From contig NC_134464.1 of assembly GCF_047948215.1 (NCBI RefSeq), positions 33,417,020-33,481,019 on the forward strand: 64,000 bases of DNA. The letters run 5' to 3'. Shown here piece after piece: positions 11,087 through 23,286 of this stretch. The notes under the pieces are model-generated. The model did not search any database. It was not told the DNA's origin and was given only the letters and a program-made list of their open reading frames with translations. The DNA comes from Lycorma delicatula. Its lineage: Eukaryota > Arthropoda > Insecta > Hemiptera > Fulgoridae. Position 1 is the first letter of the stretch. Each line of letters opens with the position of its first letter. A program made the position numbers and the translations under genes.

Positions 11087-11712
11087 CAATGGAGCAGTAG
11101 AGTAAAGAATAACGTGCCTTGGCTTTGAAAGTGTTTTAAAAAAACGGTGACAGTTAAGTAATCGCTCACCTTTTGTTTCGAAAAAAATTACGCAAATGAC
11201 CGCAATCGTACTGTTCTATCAGCTCATTTCATCTCATGAAGATTTTAGTTCGAAACGTAAGGGACCACTATTTCTATACTAAAGAAGGAAGATGTTAATC
11301 TGATAAGACTGATGGCGACTATAAGAGAGGCATTTGAGCGAAATTCACGCCGGTCAGCGCGTCACCATTCTATGCCACTCGGAGTGTCCGATCACTGTAC
11401 GGTGTATACCAGTATACGGAGAATTTTACAATGATCTCAAACTTCACCCATATAAAATAACTCATGCAATACACAAACGTGAAAATGAAATTAGGCTAAA
11501 TTTTTGTCAACTTTACTGCAGTTAATAAGAGGCAAGACCTTGTTAAGAATTTACTCATGAGCAATGAGGCTCATTTTCGTTTGATAGGGTTTGTTAACGA
11601 ACGATATTGTGCTTTCGAAAACACTAGAATTCCCTTAGAAATGCTGCAAGAAGTAACGGTTGACTCTAGTAAGAAACTTACTGAATATGTACGACGGAAC
11701 GACGGTCATCGG
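11087..11712 (+). pseudogene. Mariner-like (DUF4817-type) transposase, inactivated
   Basis: The product would be a cut-and-paste DDE/D transposase acting on its own terminal repeats in the nucleus. In order across frames, I read RALALKVF-KNGDS-VIAHLLFRKK (N-terminal DUF4817-type helix-turn-helix), then REAFERNSRRSARQH (second HTH; family form RSPRRSARRHA). Next comes DLKLHPYKITHAIHKRENE (11430-11490), then MSNEAHFRLIGFVNERYCAF (11557-11616). The last block is the first catalytic region, normally SDEAHFHL-x-G-x-VN, so the catalytic Asp is Asn here. The ORF is broken by several stops and frameshifts, and the C-terminal half is missing after about 11712. No flanking inverted repeats were found. 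Confidence 0.75.
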
Positions 11713-13209
11713 TAAAATGTCATTTTTGGACGATAAATTTCTCTTTTATCGGTAACTTAAGGTCAAAAATAGTTAACTGATAACTGTCCCATTTGCATAT
11801 GAATTAACTAATCTTTATTTTGAAATTTAATTTCAATCAATGAATTGTATTATACGTGTAAATAATAAAATATCCATTTGGTAAATCAAATTTCCTAACA
11901 AGCGGGTAAAATTGAGCGGGTAATATTACTTGCTCGCTCTTAACGTCGACCTACCTACATAAAGTAGATGGTTTAAACATTTTTCTGGTTGAATACACAT
12001 AGCTTATTACTTTTTAAGAGATTAAAAGAAACAGTCCATAATATTAGGTCAGTTCAACTCTTATGTTTATCTTCTTTTATTTACAAATAAAAAGTAATTC
12101 CGTTCATTAGTGTATAAGAGCTAATTACACTTCTATATTTTAAACATTTTCTTCAACTGAAACACTAAAAATTCGTTATTAAATGACGCTAGGAGTGGTT
12201 TTCGATTTAATACGACATGTATATAAATAATTTAATTGATTATTTCTTTAATATTATTTTTATAAAATATAATAAATTAGTAGAATTATACACAATATAA
12301 ATTTTGTAAATGTTGCAAGCAATAATCTAAAACAATTTTATATGCAGTTAAATATTTGCATATTATTAATTTTTACATAATTATTTATAATCGGAAATAA
12401 ACAAATATTCAATCGTATAAATTAATACATGAAATTCAATTAATTATTTTTCCTAAATATTCATAATTTAAAATAAAATTAGTTTCATTAAATTTTATAA
12501 AACAGTATTAAGTCTAATTTATCCAATAACAATCGCGGACTGTTTGCTGAAATTTCATAATTTACTTCCGCGTACCCATTCCTCTATATCACCCTCTCTG
12601 ATGATGTTGATTTAATTAGAATTCCGCGAATTCAATTATTAATCCTGCAGATTAAAATAATTTCGTTTTAGTAAAAGCGTGGTTTAAAAAAAAATGCAAA
12701 TAATCTTTCGTTAGTGTATATGTATCGATGACTGTGTGCGTGTGTGTGTGTGTTTCATTGTAATTTAATTTTTTTTAAAGATATTTTTAATAGAAAATCT
12801 ATATTCATTTCCTAGTAAAATGAATTAATTTTTATACATTTTCAAATTAGTTTAGTTTACAGAAGGTTATCTGACTACTTAAATTTGTTTTTAAATTAGT
12901 TTTTAACAACAAAGTTGACTGGTTAAAATATTAACAAAAAAAACAATTAATAATAATGAGTACTGATAAAAACTATAGAGGATTTAAAAAAAATAACTAG
13001 ATATGCATTACCGCTGATCATTAATTTCGTATTTGATATTGTAAGAAGTTGGTTTATATCCAGTTAGATACCTCCAAAAGGGAATCTAGTTAAGGGGTTT
13101 AAAATTCAATTGAACATTTAATCGATAATGTACAATGTTATGTTATGTTATTTTACAGGTGAGCGATAGAGTTAAATAAATGAAAATATTTTAAGTGTAA
13201 AAACGTAAC
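11713..13209. other. AT-rich sequence, nothing recognised
   Basis: Includes a short (GT)n run near 12733-12752. No coding or RNA-gene signature. Confidence 0.5.
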
Positions 13210-13300
13210 TCGGTTTGGCTAGGTCTCAAACTCGATCGTCCAATTGAGTCGGTACCTTGTCCGTTAAGCCTTGCAGCTATATCAGTCTGCCGACCGTACA
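13210..13300 (-). mobile_element. tRNA-like SINE head fragment
   Basis: On the minus strand the sequence reads TGATATAGCTGCAAGGCTTA (A-box-like), then about 40 bp later CGAGTTTGAGACC, which fits the B-box pattern GWTYRANNC. The spacing is right for a tRNA-type internal promoter, but it does not fold as a complete tRNA and has no recognisable tail. I read it as a decayed SINE head from a family other than A, B or C. Confidence 0.35.
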
Positions 13301-14795
13301 AGCAAAATTTGTTCATGTAAGTTGTGAAATTACATTAGTTTAGTTAGTGCTGACCGTCGCCGCTAGTACCGCCACACCCGCAAGAATTGAATACGGTATG
13401 TGCGCCCGCTTTAGTTAAAATCATGGAATTAAATAAATAAAAAAACATATGTAAATAAAATGATAAAAATGTTTAATTAAATTCTAAGTCTATGTGTGTG
13501 TAAGAGAAAGTGCATCAGAAAAAACCCACATTTGTGGGTTTTCCTACAACCTACAACTGTGTTGTCACCTTTTTTCAAAATATCTTATTTTTGTAATCCC
13601 TTAAATGTTTTATGAGATATGATAAACAAATGAATTTAAAACATAAAAATTTATAATAGCGAATATACGTATGCCAATATAATTTCAGCTTTTTTAAAAA
13701 ATAAATAATTTTGTTTTTAATAAAATCCCAATTTTGGTTCTCCAATAAACATACATTTATTTATCGCAGTATGTTTATTGAATTAAATTTTTTATGATAT
13801 AACTATCTTTTTTCAGTTGATGAAAATTCAAAAATATATGAAACATTTTTTTTTTTTATTAGAGCAGGAATATATTTTTGGTTTATATAAATAAAATATA
13901 TATTTTATATTCTTTACACAAACATGTTATTGATAAAACATATAATCCTATTTTACTGTGCCAGCAACCGTTTTTAAATAAATACCTACAAATTTTCGTT
14001 CATGAATAAACATGATTTTCTGCTTTTATTTAAAGAAAAAATATTTTAAAATTAATTTTATGAATTGAGAGAATCTTCTTAGTGGATTAAAAAATTAATT
14101 AAAAAAATATGTTGGTCTTTATAATAAATCGAATTTCTAAAAAAATCGCGTGTCTTCAATTATTCTAAATAATTTAGGGTGTTGTTTTTTATATATATAC
14201 TCGTATATAAAATTTCCGATATGAAAAAGTATTTGAAAATGAACGGATTCATTAAATTAAAACCAATTCCACCTCTACATGTGGTGTAGTGATAGGAATT
14301 CGAAAGTTTGTCCTCTCTTTTAGGGTAGATAGCTATAATTCATTGAACGAATGTTGGTAGTAGTGAAATCGTATGGTGAATGGAATTAACGGTGAGAAGA
14401 GGATAAAATAGGAGTAACGGGGCAGGGTGAAAGAGAGGGTTGAATGATACGACGGAACAGGATTTAATCAGGATTTATCCCAGTGATGTCCTAATTACAT
14501 CCTGAAATCCCATCGCAAGATTTCTCATGAGATCTATCGAACGGGTTGGCCATTTGAATGGTTTCTCTTTTGATTTAGGATTTACGTTGAAACCTTTTAT
14601 AACAATCCGTATAGATATCACTTTTTATTATATTATTTTTACGTTCATTTTTTAATTTAACAAAAAATCTGTTTTTTTTTTTTTTTAATTTAAATTGAAA
14701 TATGTACTTTTATGTTTTCTTTTTAATTATATATTCAGGTTATTAATATATATATATATATATACATACATATGTGTACTATCCCAGTCACGCTA
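13301..14795. other. AT-rich sequence with a GC-richer island at 14330-14560
   Basis: No repeat match within the window and no convincing ORF. The island is unique here and could be regulatory or conserved sequence. The sequence alone cannot tell. Confidence 0.4.
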
Positions 14796-15260
14796 CTATG
14801 ATTTTTATTCAAGTAACCGGAGGCAGGAGCAGCCAGACGCGTCGCACATACAGTAACAGTGGCAGTGTTTGTGTTGGTTGAGCCGCCGCGCCGTACACCG
14901 CCGCACTCCATCAAATATCGAAATTGAAAACAAACCGAAAATAGATTTTAGATGTTTATCCGAAATGTACTTGCAAGCCCGGATAAAACTGAATATCTTG
15001 TTTAATATAGTCGGAAATGGGAAATATTTGCAGCCACTTATCAACAATTTGTTACCTTTCTTCACACTTTTCAAGGTGGAATTTCAAAAAATTTAGAAAT
15101 TTTTTTATACATTCATATTAAGATTAGACAGCAAAAATAAAGTTGATATCTTCACTTATTATCAAAGATTATAAAAAAATAGTAAAAATTCATTGTTATT
15201 CTATTTTAACCCATTAAACACGGAATTTCAAAAAAACTTTTCATAATGTCCACTTTCACC
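14796..15260 (+). repeat. Dispersed repeat unit, copy 1
   Basis: The unit begins CAAGTAACCGGAGGCAGGAG, runs through a GC-rich AACAGTGGCAGTG and GGTTGAGCCGCCGCGCC block, then ATATAGTCGGAAATGG. It ends in AT-rich monomers built around GGAATTTCAAAAAA (15076 and 15221) and GATATCTTCA (15143). The same order recurs at 15884-16905. The ORFs on both strands here follow the repeat and show no protein family. Confidence 0.75.
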
Positions 15261-15349
15261 GTAAAAAGAACATGTATAGAAACTCTCATTAATTTATCTT
15301 CATTAGTTTTTGCTGGGCGTTGAATCACTCACGATATGTTCTCTATTAT

Positions 15350-15610
15350 ATATAGACTAGCAGACCCGTAGTGGCTTTATTCGCGCTTAATGGTTACTTC
15401 CGTTTTCCGTCAGGGGAAATTTAGCCGTTTATGACTCGCTTCGCTCGTCCTTCCCGTCTAGAAAGAAGGCTCTGTCACTGTACGGTTACTTGCGTTTCCC
15501 GTAGCGATCAGGGGATGTTTAGCCGGTCAGGGCTCGCTACCTTAGCCCTTTCCGTTTTGCCAGAGGGCTCTGCACCACGGAACCCCCTGAGTTCATTAAT
15601 CTCATGTTCG
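15350..15610 (+). repeat. GC-richer repeat with internal duplication
   Basis: The block GTTACTTCCGTTTTCCGTCA then AGGGGAAATTTAGCC (15397-15427) is repeated imperfectly at about 15484-15522 (GTTACTTGCGTTTCCCGTAG, AGGGGATGTTTAGCC). Each is followed by a GACTCGCTTCGCTCG or GGGCTCGCTACC stretch. A head like that at 9024 precedes it. The small plus-strand ORF here reflects only the GC content. Confidence 0.45.
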
Positions 15611-15883
15611 TAAGAATAATAATGAAAAATATAAATTAAAGCTTGTTCAATTTATAAAAACTATCAGTGTATTGTAATTTCTTCAAGACATGACAATGAT
15701 CATTACAGGATCCAATATTTTCAGCGATCTAAAAATGGGGGTATCAGACCGTATAACTTGATTATCCGTACTTCGTACGGGTAAAAATGTATTTTGCCCG
15801 GATCTTAGCGTTATCTGACAAACACCACTATGAGGTAGCTATACTTCGTTTTTCATGTTTAAAAATCTTTTAATTACTTTTAT

Positions 15884-16905
15884 TTTATGTTTTTTAGTCA
15901 AGTAACCGGAGACAAATGCAGCCAGTCGGATCGCACATAGTATATTGTCTTAAGAATAGTGTTCGTGGATCAGGGTGTGGATGGGAACTATATAATCGAG
16001 ATGAATCTCAGCAATAGCGACAAATAGGAATGTGTCTCGACTACGATCACATCAATGATAGGAGAGAAGACCAATGAGGAAAGGCAGAGGAGTTGAGGAT
16101 CAATAGAGACATGGAGTTTGATGACGGGTGATCAAGAGAGGCCAGCTTCTGGCGGTGGAAGACGGGGGCTCCTCGGAGTCGTCGCTCGTCTATCGCTCCC
16201 TGGGGACGCCTTCCGGTCATCCAAATTCGGATGGTAGAGTGCCTGGGTGGTCATGCAGGGACTGTACATACCACACGGCTTAGATCCGGCCCCTGAATGA
16301 TAAGAAGGGAGGTTTTTTAAAGGGTGAGAGCCCCGCACTGCCGTCAGTGCGGGCCTGACGGCGGCTGGCAGACCTTTTCCTCCCCCTACGGAAACAAAAA
16401 AAATATATACAGTGGCAGTGGCTGTATTGGTTGAGCAGCTGCGCCACACACCATTGCACCCATTAAATTCAAAATTCAAAAAACCAGAAAATGGTTTTTA
16501 GATATTTATCTGAAGAGTATTTGCAAACCCCAATCTAGTGAATATTTCGATTAGTATAGTCGGAAATGGAAAAAAATTGAAATCATTATTTTAATTATTT
16601 TTACATTTTTTCATCCCTTTTAACGTAGAATTTCGAAAAATTTAGTAAATTATTTTTAGATATTTACATGAAAATTACACATATCAAAAATCAAGCTGAT
16701 ATCTTCATTTGTTAACGAGGAATTCAAAAAAAAAATAATTAAAAAATAGCCAAAAGCAAAAAATATTTTATATCCATATCAACCCTTTACACAAGGAATT
16801 TCAGTAAAATCTTAAAATAATTTTTTAGATATTCACATAAATATTACTCACACCAAAAATCTATAAGCTATCTTCATTTGTTACCTAAAAATTAAAAAAA
16901 TAATT
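15884..16905 (+). repeat. Dispersed repeat unit, copy 2, interrupted
   Basis: AGTCAAGTAACCGGAGACAA restarts the unit seen at 14796. The unit is split after GATCGCACATA (15929-15939) and resumes at CAGTGGCAGTGGC (16410). After the split come ATATAGTCGGAAATGG and two AT-rich monomers of about 170 bp (16614-16784 and 16785-16900), each with a GAATTT-C-x-AAA start and a TATCTTCATTTGTTA block. Confidence 0.75.
15940..16409 (+). mobile_element. GC-rich retroposed insert, probably a LINE 3' fragment
   Basis: About 470 bp of markedly GC-rich DNA interrupts the second copy of the flanking repeat unit and ends in CCTACGGAAACAAAAAAAAT, an A-rich 3' end that suggests retroposition on the plus strand. 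It contains CAGTGCGGGCCTGACGGCGG near 16345. Neither strand carries a recognisable protein; the 115-codon minus-strand ORF is low-complexity in character. A 5'-truncated 3' UTR of an R1- or I-like LINE is the simplest reading. A short AT-rich TSD may exist but cannot be delimited. Confidence 0.45.
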
Positions 16906-17937
16906 AATTTCATTGTTACTCCATTTAAAAAAAAAAAACATATCTTCATTTAACAGGAAGAAAATATATTTACTGTTTAAAACAGCTGTTCTTAATTTTT
17001 ATTGTCTAAAATGGTAATTTATTCGTACATCTAGAAATGAAAAAATTATTAAAAACTCTACTTTTAAGTAAATTTTCTCAATTTATCAATTTGTATTTTT
17101 TAATTTTAGTATAAATGATTTATTACAGGCCTAAACGGTATGATGACACACATTTTTATTTATATACTAGTATATAAAAAACATTTACTGATGTAACTAA
17201 TTCATCATCGCCCATCAAAAAAAAACTGAAGATAAGTTGATGAAAATTAGTATTTATGTTTTACTTGTGGTATATGCAAACTAAGAAAGCAGTTTTTGAA
17301 ATTGTGAGTTTAAAGGGTTGATAATGATAATATTCTTTTGAGTAAAACTGATAGTTTTTTTCACGTTAACAAATAAGACGGGGTAAAATTTTCAATGATT
17401 TCCTTTTTAATTGTTCTTTTAAATTATTTGAGCGTATTTTGATTATTTAACCTTAAATTATATATTAAAAAAAACAAAAAAAAAAAAACAGCTTTTATAT
17501 CTGTTTTTGTTACCAATTATTTGAATGGATTTTGAACGCAGCGTAGTATCTTCAGCAATCTGATAGAATCGGTTTTTTAAATTTTAAACATTTACTTCAT
17601 CATCACCAATGTAATCTCTTTTTTTATTTTGTAAAATTCTATATCCACAGATATTTCAGGTTGTATGTTGATTTTTCAGGTTGTATTTCAGGTTGCAATC
17701 TGTTGGTTAACAGATTGCACTTTGTCATTTACTTTTTGATCACGACCCTCCTATTACAACTCACATTTTCACTTATCTGTATTTTTTTCTTCTAATCTTT
17801 ATTTTCAAGTTCAGTTTATATTTTAAAAAATTAAATTAACCTGTTATAATTGGTATAATAATACGTTAACTATAATTCAGTACATCACTTTTCATATAAC
17901 CCCTCTTCAAACTAGTATTATAAAAATTAACATACGC

Positions 17938-17980
<43 letters not shown>

Positions 17981-18230
17981 TATTTTTAAATTATTTATTT
18001 GACTGGTTTCATATACTTTATCTTTGAATTCTCTTCTACGTTAATTTCTTAGACAAAAATACACCTTTTACAACTAAGATTCTTAATTATTCAATTTATA
18101 TATTCTAATTTGTCTTCCATCACTGTTTTTATCCTTTGCAATTATTTGTACAGCTTATTAAACCGTAGTTATCTTAAGATCTAAAACAGTTATTCCCTTT
18201 ACAAAATTCCGCCATAAATTTATGATTTTT
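16906..18230. other. AT-rich sequence with (AT)n at about 17941-17976
   Basis: Contains a local tandem of TTTCAGGTTGTAT-type units (17655-17700) and the AT microsatellite. No gene signal. Confidence 0.5.
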
Positions 18231-18513
18231 TTTTTTAATTTTAAGTTGAATCTACAATAACTAAAATCATTAGCAACTTATCAATGTCATTAAACTGATA
18301 TGTACCGGTAAAATTAAATTTAACTGTTCCGGTAAATATGGAGTCTAGAACAAACTTGGCCAACCATTCCTGAAACGTGTGGTTAATTGAAATCCAACCA
18401 CCGAAGAAAACCGGTATCCACAATCTAGCACACATATTCAAATTAAAGCAAATATTTTTATCTGGATTTGAACCTAAGATCTCCGACTTCGAAATCAGCT
18501 GAATTTCGACGAC
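18231..18513 (-). mobile_element. tRNA-derived SINE, family B, 5'-truncated
   Basis: Minus-strand copy with the B box complement GGATTTGAACC (18463-18473), the AATCAGCTGA core and the family-B tail (CATTAGCAACTTATCAATG, 18268-18286) followed by a T run on the plus strand. The tRNA-like head stops at the GACGACGG block. Confidence 0.75.
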
Positions 18514-18755
18514 GGTTGCTATTTTATAATTCTTATAAAATCGGTTTTGTAAATTATAACAGTCCAGATAATTTTTCTATAAATCACATTAATTTTTTTT
18601 TCTTTTTCCGATTTAAAAAATATAACTATTTAAATACATTTTAAATAAGTTTAAATATTTATTTAAACTACATGAAATATGACTACGGAAATAAAATATA
18701 TCTGTTTAGAGAAAGTAGTGTTATTTAATTTTATCATCTGACAAATTCCTTTTTA

Positions 18756-18955
18756 CTTCCTTCAACGAAGTAAATGAAGTATTATGATCTCAAAAAATTT
18801 CGGTTTCCAGATTTCAACGGAAATATCCATTTTGACAATCGCTGAATCCATTTTCACTAGTTTCGGGGTGGCTTCTGTATGTATGTATGTACGTACGTAC
18901 GTATCTCGCATAATTAAAAAACGATTAGCCAAAACAGTTACGTGAAATCTGATTA
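18756..18955 (-). mobile_element. CTGAT repeat, truncated copy
   Basis: It begins at the conserved CTTCCTTC-ACGAAGTAAA end and includes ATTTCAACGGAAATATCCAT, ATCCATTTTCACTAGTTTCG and AAAAACGATTAGCC, the same order as at 43163 and, reversed, at 26650 and 56706. Similarity fades near 18955. A (GTAT)n/(GTAC)n run lies at 18877-18903. Confidence 0.7.
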
Positions 18956-19189
18956 CAGAAATGAATTCCTGGAAAGGTGGGCTCCCATATCTAATTTACT
19001 TTGGTGTATCCAAATGTTTAATTTCCTTTATAACTTCTGAAATAATAGGTTATACTCAGACTTTTTGACCACTGTATATAATAATGAAGTAAAGGGATTA
19101 ATCTATTTTTTTTCTTTAATGAATATCTTTAATTCACAACTTCACCCTCCTGGGGCGAAGAAATAATGAAATTTCTTGATATCTTAACC

Positions 19190-19460
19190 TTCAAAGGAGC
19201 TAGGACCTCGGTCGATGCTTAAAACTTTTCTTGGAATAACACGAATATATCCTGAAAATTTGAAAGTAATCGGTCGGTTGGATCTCGCGTGATACGAACA
19301 ATCAGACAAAATTTAAATATATATACACTTCCGAATAACCGTCATTTGTTAGATCGAGTGTGTACCTGATGTATACAAAAGTTAGCCTTCAATCTACTAA
19401 CAATTACCCCGTTTGAATTTTGAATATCGGACGATTTTTTGCAGAGATATTGGAAAATTT
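19190..19460. repeat. Dispersed repeat fragments
   Basis: Two adjacent pieces are seen. The first (19190-19300, including TGAAAGTAATCGGTCGGTTG) is of a type common in insect repeats. The second (19330-19460) is similar to 6840-6965. Confidence 0.4.
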
Positions 19461-19689
19461 GGTGAATATTTAGTCCAATTTGGGAAGCGAGAGATGCCCA
19501 ACTGAATATACTGTGGCCTGGTAGATTCATCTTACCATACATTTTATGAATATGAGAGATGGATTGGATGTAAAAAGAGAGCAGGCCTTGGATGATTAAC
19601 GCCCGGAAACACAGTAAGCTATACAAGCTATAAAAGGAATCGTAGAATTGACGGTTTGGTCACGGAAATAGACTTTCGTAATTGGTGCA

Positions 19690-20100
19690 GAGAACAGCAA
19701 GTATAAAAAAAAAGAAGAGAAAGACCGAGATCAAGCTAATAGGGGGATCTGAGAACTGGCGTAGCCCGACTTGGTTTCCCAAGTCAACCAGACCGAGTCC
19801 CGGTTACTGTGGCGAGGCCCGGGAACGGTATAGCCGGGTCCGGTTACCCCGCCATAGTGATTTAAGGCAGGCGAATGAGGAGAATAAAAGATCCACCCCC
19901 CTGGGTTTATTGCTTGAATGACGATCCAACCCAGGGGAGCAGTAAAAAAAGATATTAAGAGCACCCCACTGTACCAAACCAAAAAAGCCCTCCAGGACAT
20001 CCCGTTTGTTACCAGTTGATGGTGATCATTGCCTCTTAAAAGGTTCTCGCATACCTCACCACTCTAGTCTCACACGTAGTCCCCACAGGAAGCCCATTAT
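19690..20100. other. GC-rich block of unknown origin
   Basis: GC-rich compared with both flanks and rich in short inverted motifs, such as CCTGGGTTTATT with AACCCAGG. Open frames exist on both strands (19682-19921 plus, 19731-20000 minus), but their translations resemble no family I know. It looks like a fragment of a LINE untranslated region. The composition break at both ends suggests an insertion. Confidence 0.35.
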
Positions 20101-20858
20101 TGATAAACAGAATTTTTTTAAATTTATTAAATACTATTTTATTTTATCTAACGTAAATTTAATTCTATATTTTTTTTTTTTGTAATATTATTCACTTGAT
20201 TGATTCAAATCATTGAGTTCAAACCCGGCTCACACAGTGATAGAGACTCTCAGTTCACAGTAGATTAACTCAATTCATTAAAGTTCGTGCTTTAAATCTC
20301 CACTACTATGTTCGTATATAATTTTATTTTCGATATTTTTCGAGGTGAAATATATATAAAAACCTTCTCAGTTATGCCAAGAAATATGGGTAAAAATTTG
20401 GTTGCGATTGATAGACTAGTTTTATATTTATCCCGAATATACAAAAACCCTCTTCCTCTTTATAGTATAAATTTATGAATATTAATCGTAACATAATTTT
20501 GAAATGTAAATAATTTTTTGTTACTATATTTTTACAGGTTCTGTTTCCTACCACGAGAAAAAAAATTGTTTTTGACAGTTACTTAGTTAAAAAATTTACT
20601 GAGAGTACTCTACTAATTTTTTTTAACAAAATATTATTTCGAAAAAAAATTTAATTACTTCCTTTTTTAATTTACATATTTAAAAAGATCTTAAGAACAG
20701 TTAAAAATAGATTAAATGTGAATTCTTTCAGAAGTATATTTACAGGAATTTTGACGTAGAAATCTCGTTTTGTCTATTGGTTACGTCATATAATATATCA
20801 TTTATGTAGTAAAGCTTTGTTATAGTGATACCGATAGGCAGCTCTTCATCATTTGATC
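20101..20858. other. AT-rich sequence, nothing firm
   Basis: A B-box-like GAGTTCAAACCCGG lies at 20216-20229 without a convincing A box. Otherwise featureless. Confidence 0.4.
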
Positions 20859-20911
20859 TAACAATTGTTATACGTATAACAATTGTTAGGAATGTAACTT
20901 CTTACATTCCT
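20859..20911. repeat. Two adjoining perfect palindromes
   Basis: Positions 20859-20888 are a 30-bp perfect palindrome (half-site TAACAATTGTTATAC). It overlaps at one base a hairpin of 10-bp perfect arms, AGGAATGTAA (20888-20897) and TTACATTCCT (20902-20911), with loop CTTC. Confidence 0.95.
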
Positions 20912-21830
20912 GGAATCGTGTCTATATGATATATTGTTAGTATAAGAACGCGTAAAAATATGGAGGACCGTATCAAGAAATCATTGCAATAAAATACATA
21001 TAAAAAAAAAATAGATAATTTATTCCGAAAAAAGTAGAATACTTCTTTCTAACGTTTATTTAAAGGTAATTTACAATTTATTCTGAATTACTTTATTCAC
21101 AGTAAGAAAATAAAAATATTATTTAAATCAAATTTGAAAATAAAAGTATTTTCGCGTTACTTGGACTATTTGTGTTATGCGGCATTGCGCCGTAAATTTA
21201 AGTTAGGAGCTAACATTCACGATATTCTAGGAGACAATATGATGGTGCTATCGAATATCTTTTGTTTTTAAAGGGCATACGTCTTTATTGGACTACTTAA
21301 TAATTATTGTAATACTTCTTTTTTTTTTTGTAATATTGTATTATATTTGGTCTGGTTGATGATAAGCGAAAGCGTTTTCCGCCTTCCCACCAATAAAAGA
21401 AAAACATAATTCGTGTTTTGCCCAATATCACAAAAAAGGACTAAATTAATGATTCTTTTGCTAATTTAAATTATTACTAAACTATAAAAATTCTGCATTG
21501 AATTTAAATAAGTTAAAAATATTTATTTTTAAAATATCAAAAATATTCTAAGGTGAGCTTTATAATCATATAATCCAGATAAACCTAAACTTTTTTTGCA
21601 ATACTTTATTGAGAGAATAAAATGTCCTTTTTACATACTTTGAAAATTCCTCTGAAAAAATTTTATCCATTTAAAACAAAAACAAATGTTACTGAAATAA
21701 TTTAAAAATTAAAAATAATTAAATATTTATTTCATGGAAAATTCTGACCATTATTGTAAATTGAAAATATTTAAATTCAATTTTTTAAGTTGCACAGGAA
21801 TGTTCCTGACGTAGAGTGATTAATTGGAAG
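20912..21830. other. AT-rich sequence, nothing recognised
   Basis: No coding or repeat signal that I can support. Confidence 0.5.
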
Positions 21831-22167
21831 AAATTAAAATTATACAGCTCATGGCTCACTGGATTACTGCCTTCCTCAATTTATGGCAAGCCATGGGGGA
21901 TAGAGAGCATACCTTCATAAGTACGGCCTCGACGATGAATAGAACTACACGGTACGCGAGGAGAAGGAAATGCCATACCACGTTTTCTTCCATTCTCCGA
22001 GATACGAAGGACCTAGGACAGAGCTACTTGATATACTAGGCAGGGAAGTGATGTTCCTGCCTGAGGAGCTGATGGACATAATGGTAGAAAAGAAAGAAAA
22101 CTGGAAGGCGATCATTACGTATGTAAAAATAATGATGAGAGACCTCCAAGCATGGGAAGAGTCGTGA
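21831..22167 (+). pseudogene. R1-like LINE ORF2, C-terminal end
   Basis: In one frame I read a TAHGSLDYCL-like block, YGLDDE, a stop, NYTVREEKEM, then PYHVFFHSPRYEGPRTELL, DILGREV, PEELMDIMVEKKENWKAI, and MRDLQAWEES before a TGA at 22165-22167. The order TGHGSF / C-x2-CG / H-x5-CPR(W/Y) / L..LMxxxxENWxA matches the C-terminal Cys/His region and tail of R1-clade ORF2 proteins, which act in binding the RNA template during target-primed reverse transcription. Here the Cys residues are mostly lost (HSPRY for CPRY), and there is at least one stop. Everything upstream is missing, so the insertion is 5'-truncated, the normal state for LINEs. Confidence 0.7.
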
Positions 22168-23059
22168 AACAATAGGCGGCGTCGGAGGGTGCGGGGACGG
22201 ACAGGTTCGCGAGTAAGCGAATAGGGGGGTCGCCTTGACGTGAAGAGGCCGCGGACACTCCGCTCCCGTATCTGATGGTGTCCGCAGGTTGTAAGTGTAA
22301 GGGGTATGTATGTGTACCTGATTATTTTTTGATATAAGTTTGCTGTACTGATATTATGATGTAATGTTTTTGATTTTTTTTTTACGTATATATTTGAGTA
22401 TTTTGCTTTTGATATATATTATGTCTTTATGGTCTTGGCTAATTTTCTATTTTTTTGGGGCCTTATTTTAGTATGTAGTATTTTGTATTTACTGCATTCC
22501 ATGAGGTTTAGCTGTTTGGCTGCAGATTTTTATTGCTCTCCGATGTATGCATTTTTTTTTTTTTTAGTGTTGTGTTGTTGCACTGATCGTGTAATATTAA
22601 TGAATGGCTGTTTTCAGGCGAGGCATATTTTATATTCTTGCTGTAATGTTTATATTGTTGCGAGACTTGTTTTCTTGAATTTTTTCTTCTCTTGTATTTG
22701 TATATATATTGTGTGATTTTTTTCTTTGCATGTAGTTTCATAATCTGTTTTCTGTATCTTGATGTATGGTGATGTTGTCTTATTTGCTATGACTGATGTG
22801 TTTTTATTGATATTCCTATTATGATGCGATTGCACTATGACGTATAAGTGTGTGAGTGGGCTTGTAACCCCCCTTCCAGAAGGAATGCTTCGTTACCGGT
22901 TCCAGGAAGGGTGGTAGCCAGGACTGGCGGTTTAGTCGGTAGTGCGCAGGTTTACATACGCATATTAACATTTTGCGACACCTGCTAGCGAGCCCGACAC
23001 TGCCTAGGCGTCCGTAAATGGGATTCCCCACCTCTTTACAAAAAAAAAAAAAAAAAAAT
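22168..23059 (+). mobile_element. R1-like LINE 3' UTR with poly(A) tail
   Basis: It follows directly on the ORF2 stop. The first part is GC-rich (GGACACTCCGCTCCCGTATC near 22252); the middle is T-rich. The last 200 bp (22850-23040) is again GC-rich, with GCGGTTTAGTCGGTAGTGCG and GCCTAGGCGTCCGTAAATGG, ending in about 19 A residues at 23040-23058. The short ORFs in the T-rich part are composition artefacts. No clear TSD was seen. Confidence 0.7.
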
Positions 23060-23286
23060 GGCAAGAATAAAATTAAAAAAATATTAAAAACAAGCATAAA
23101 CATTTGATAAAATAGAATAAATTATACAAGAATGAAAACCAACATTATTATTACGTTAAATCATTTTTTTATGGAATATAATTCCTTATTTTTTCCCTTT
23201 ATTGCTTTTATATTGTGAGATATTGTATTGATCAAACTTGTACCACTGAATTCCTCCTTAGAAGAACTTATCTTTTCTTATGCGAT

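Noticed and set aside
15431..15613. 60-codon ORF in a GC-richer block
   Set aside because: The block is an internally duplicated repeat and the translation shows no domain.
16132..16479. 115-codon minus-strand ORF
   Set aside because: Lies in the GC-rich retroposed insert and runs into the flanking repeat; translation is low-complexity with no family match.
19682..20000. Overlapping ORFs on both strands in the GC-rich block
   Set aside because: Open on both strands because of base composition; neither resembles a known protein.
20214..20232. SINE or tRNA B box (GAGTTCAAACCCGG)
   Set aside because: No A box at the expected distance and no SINE body.
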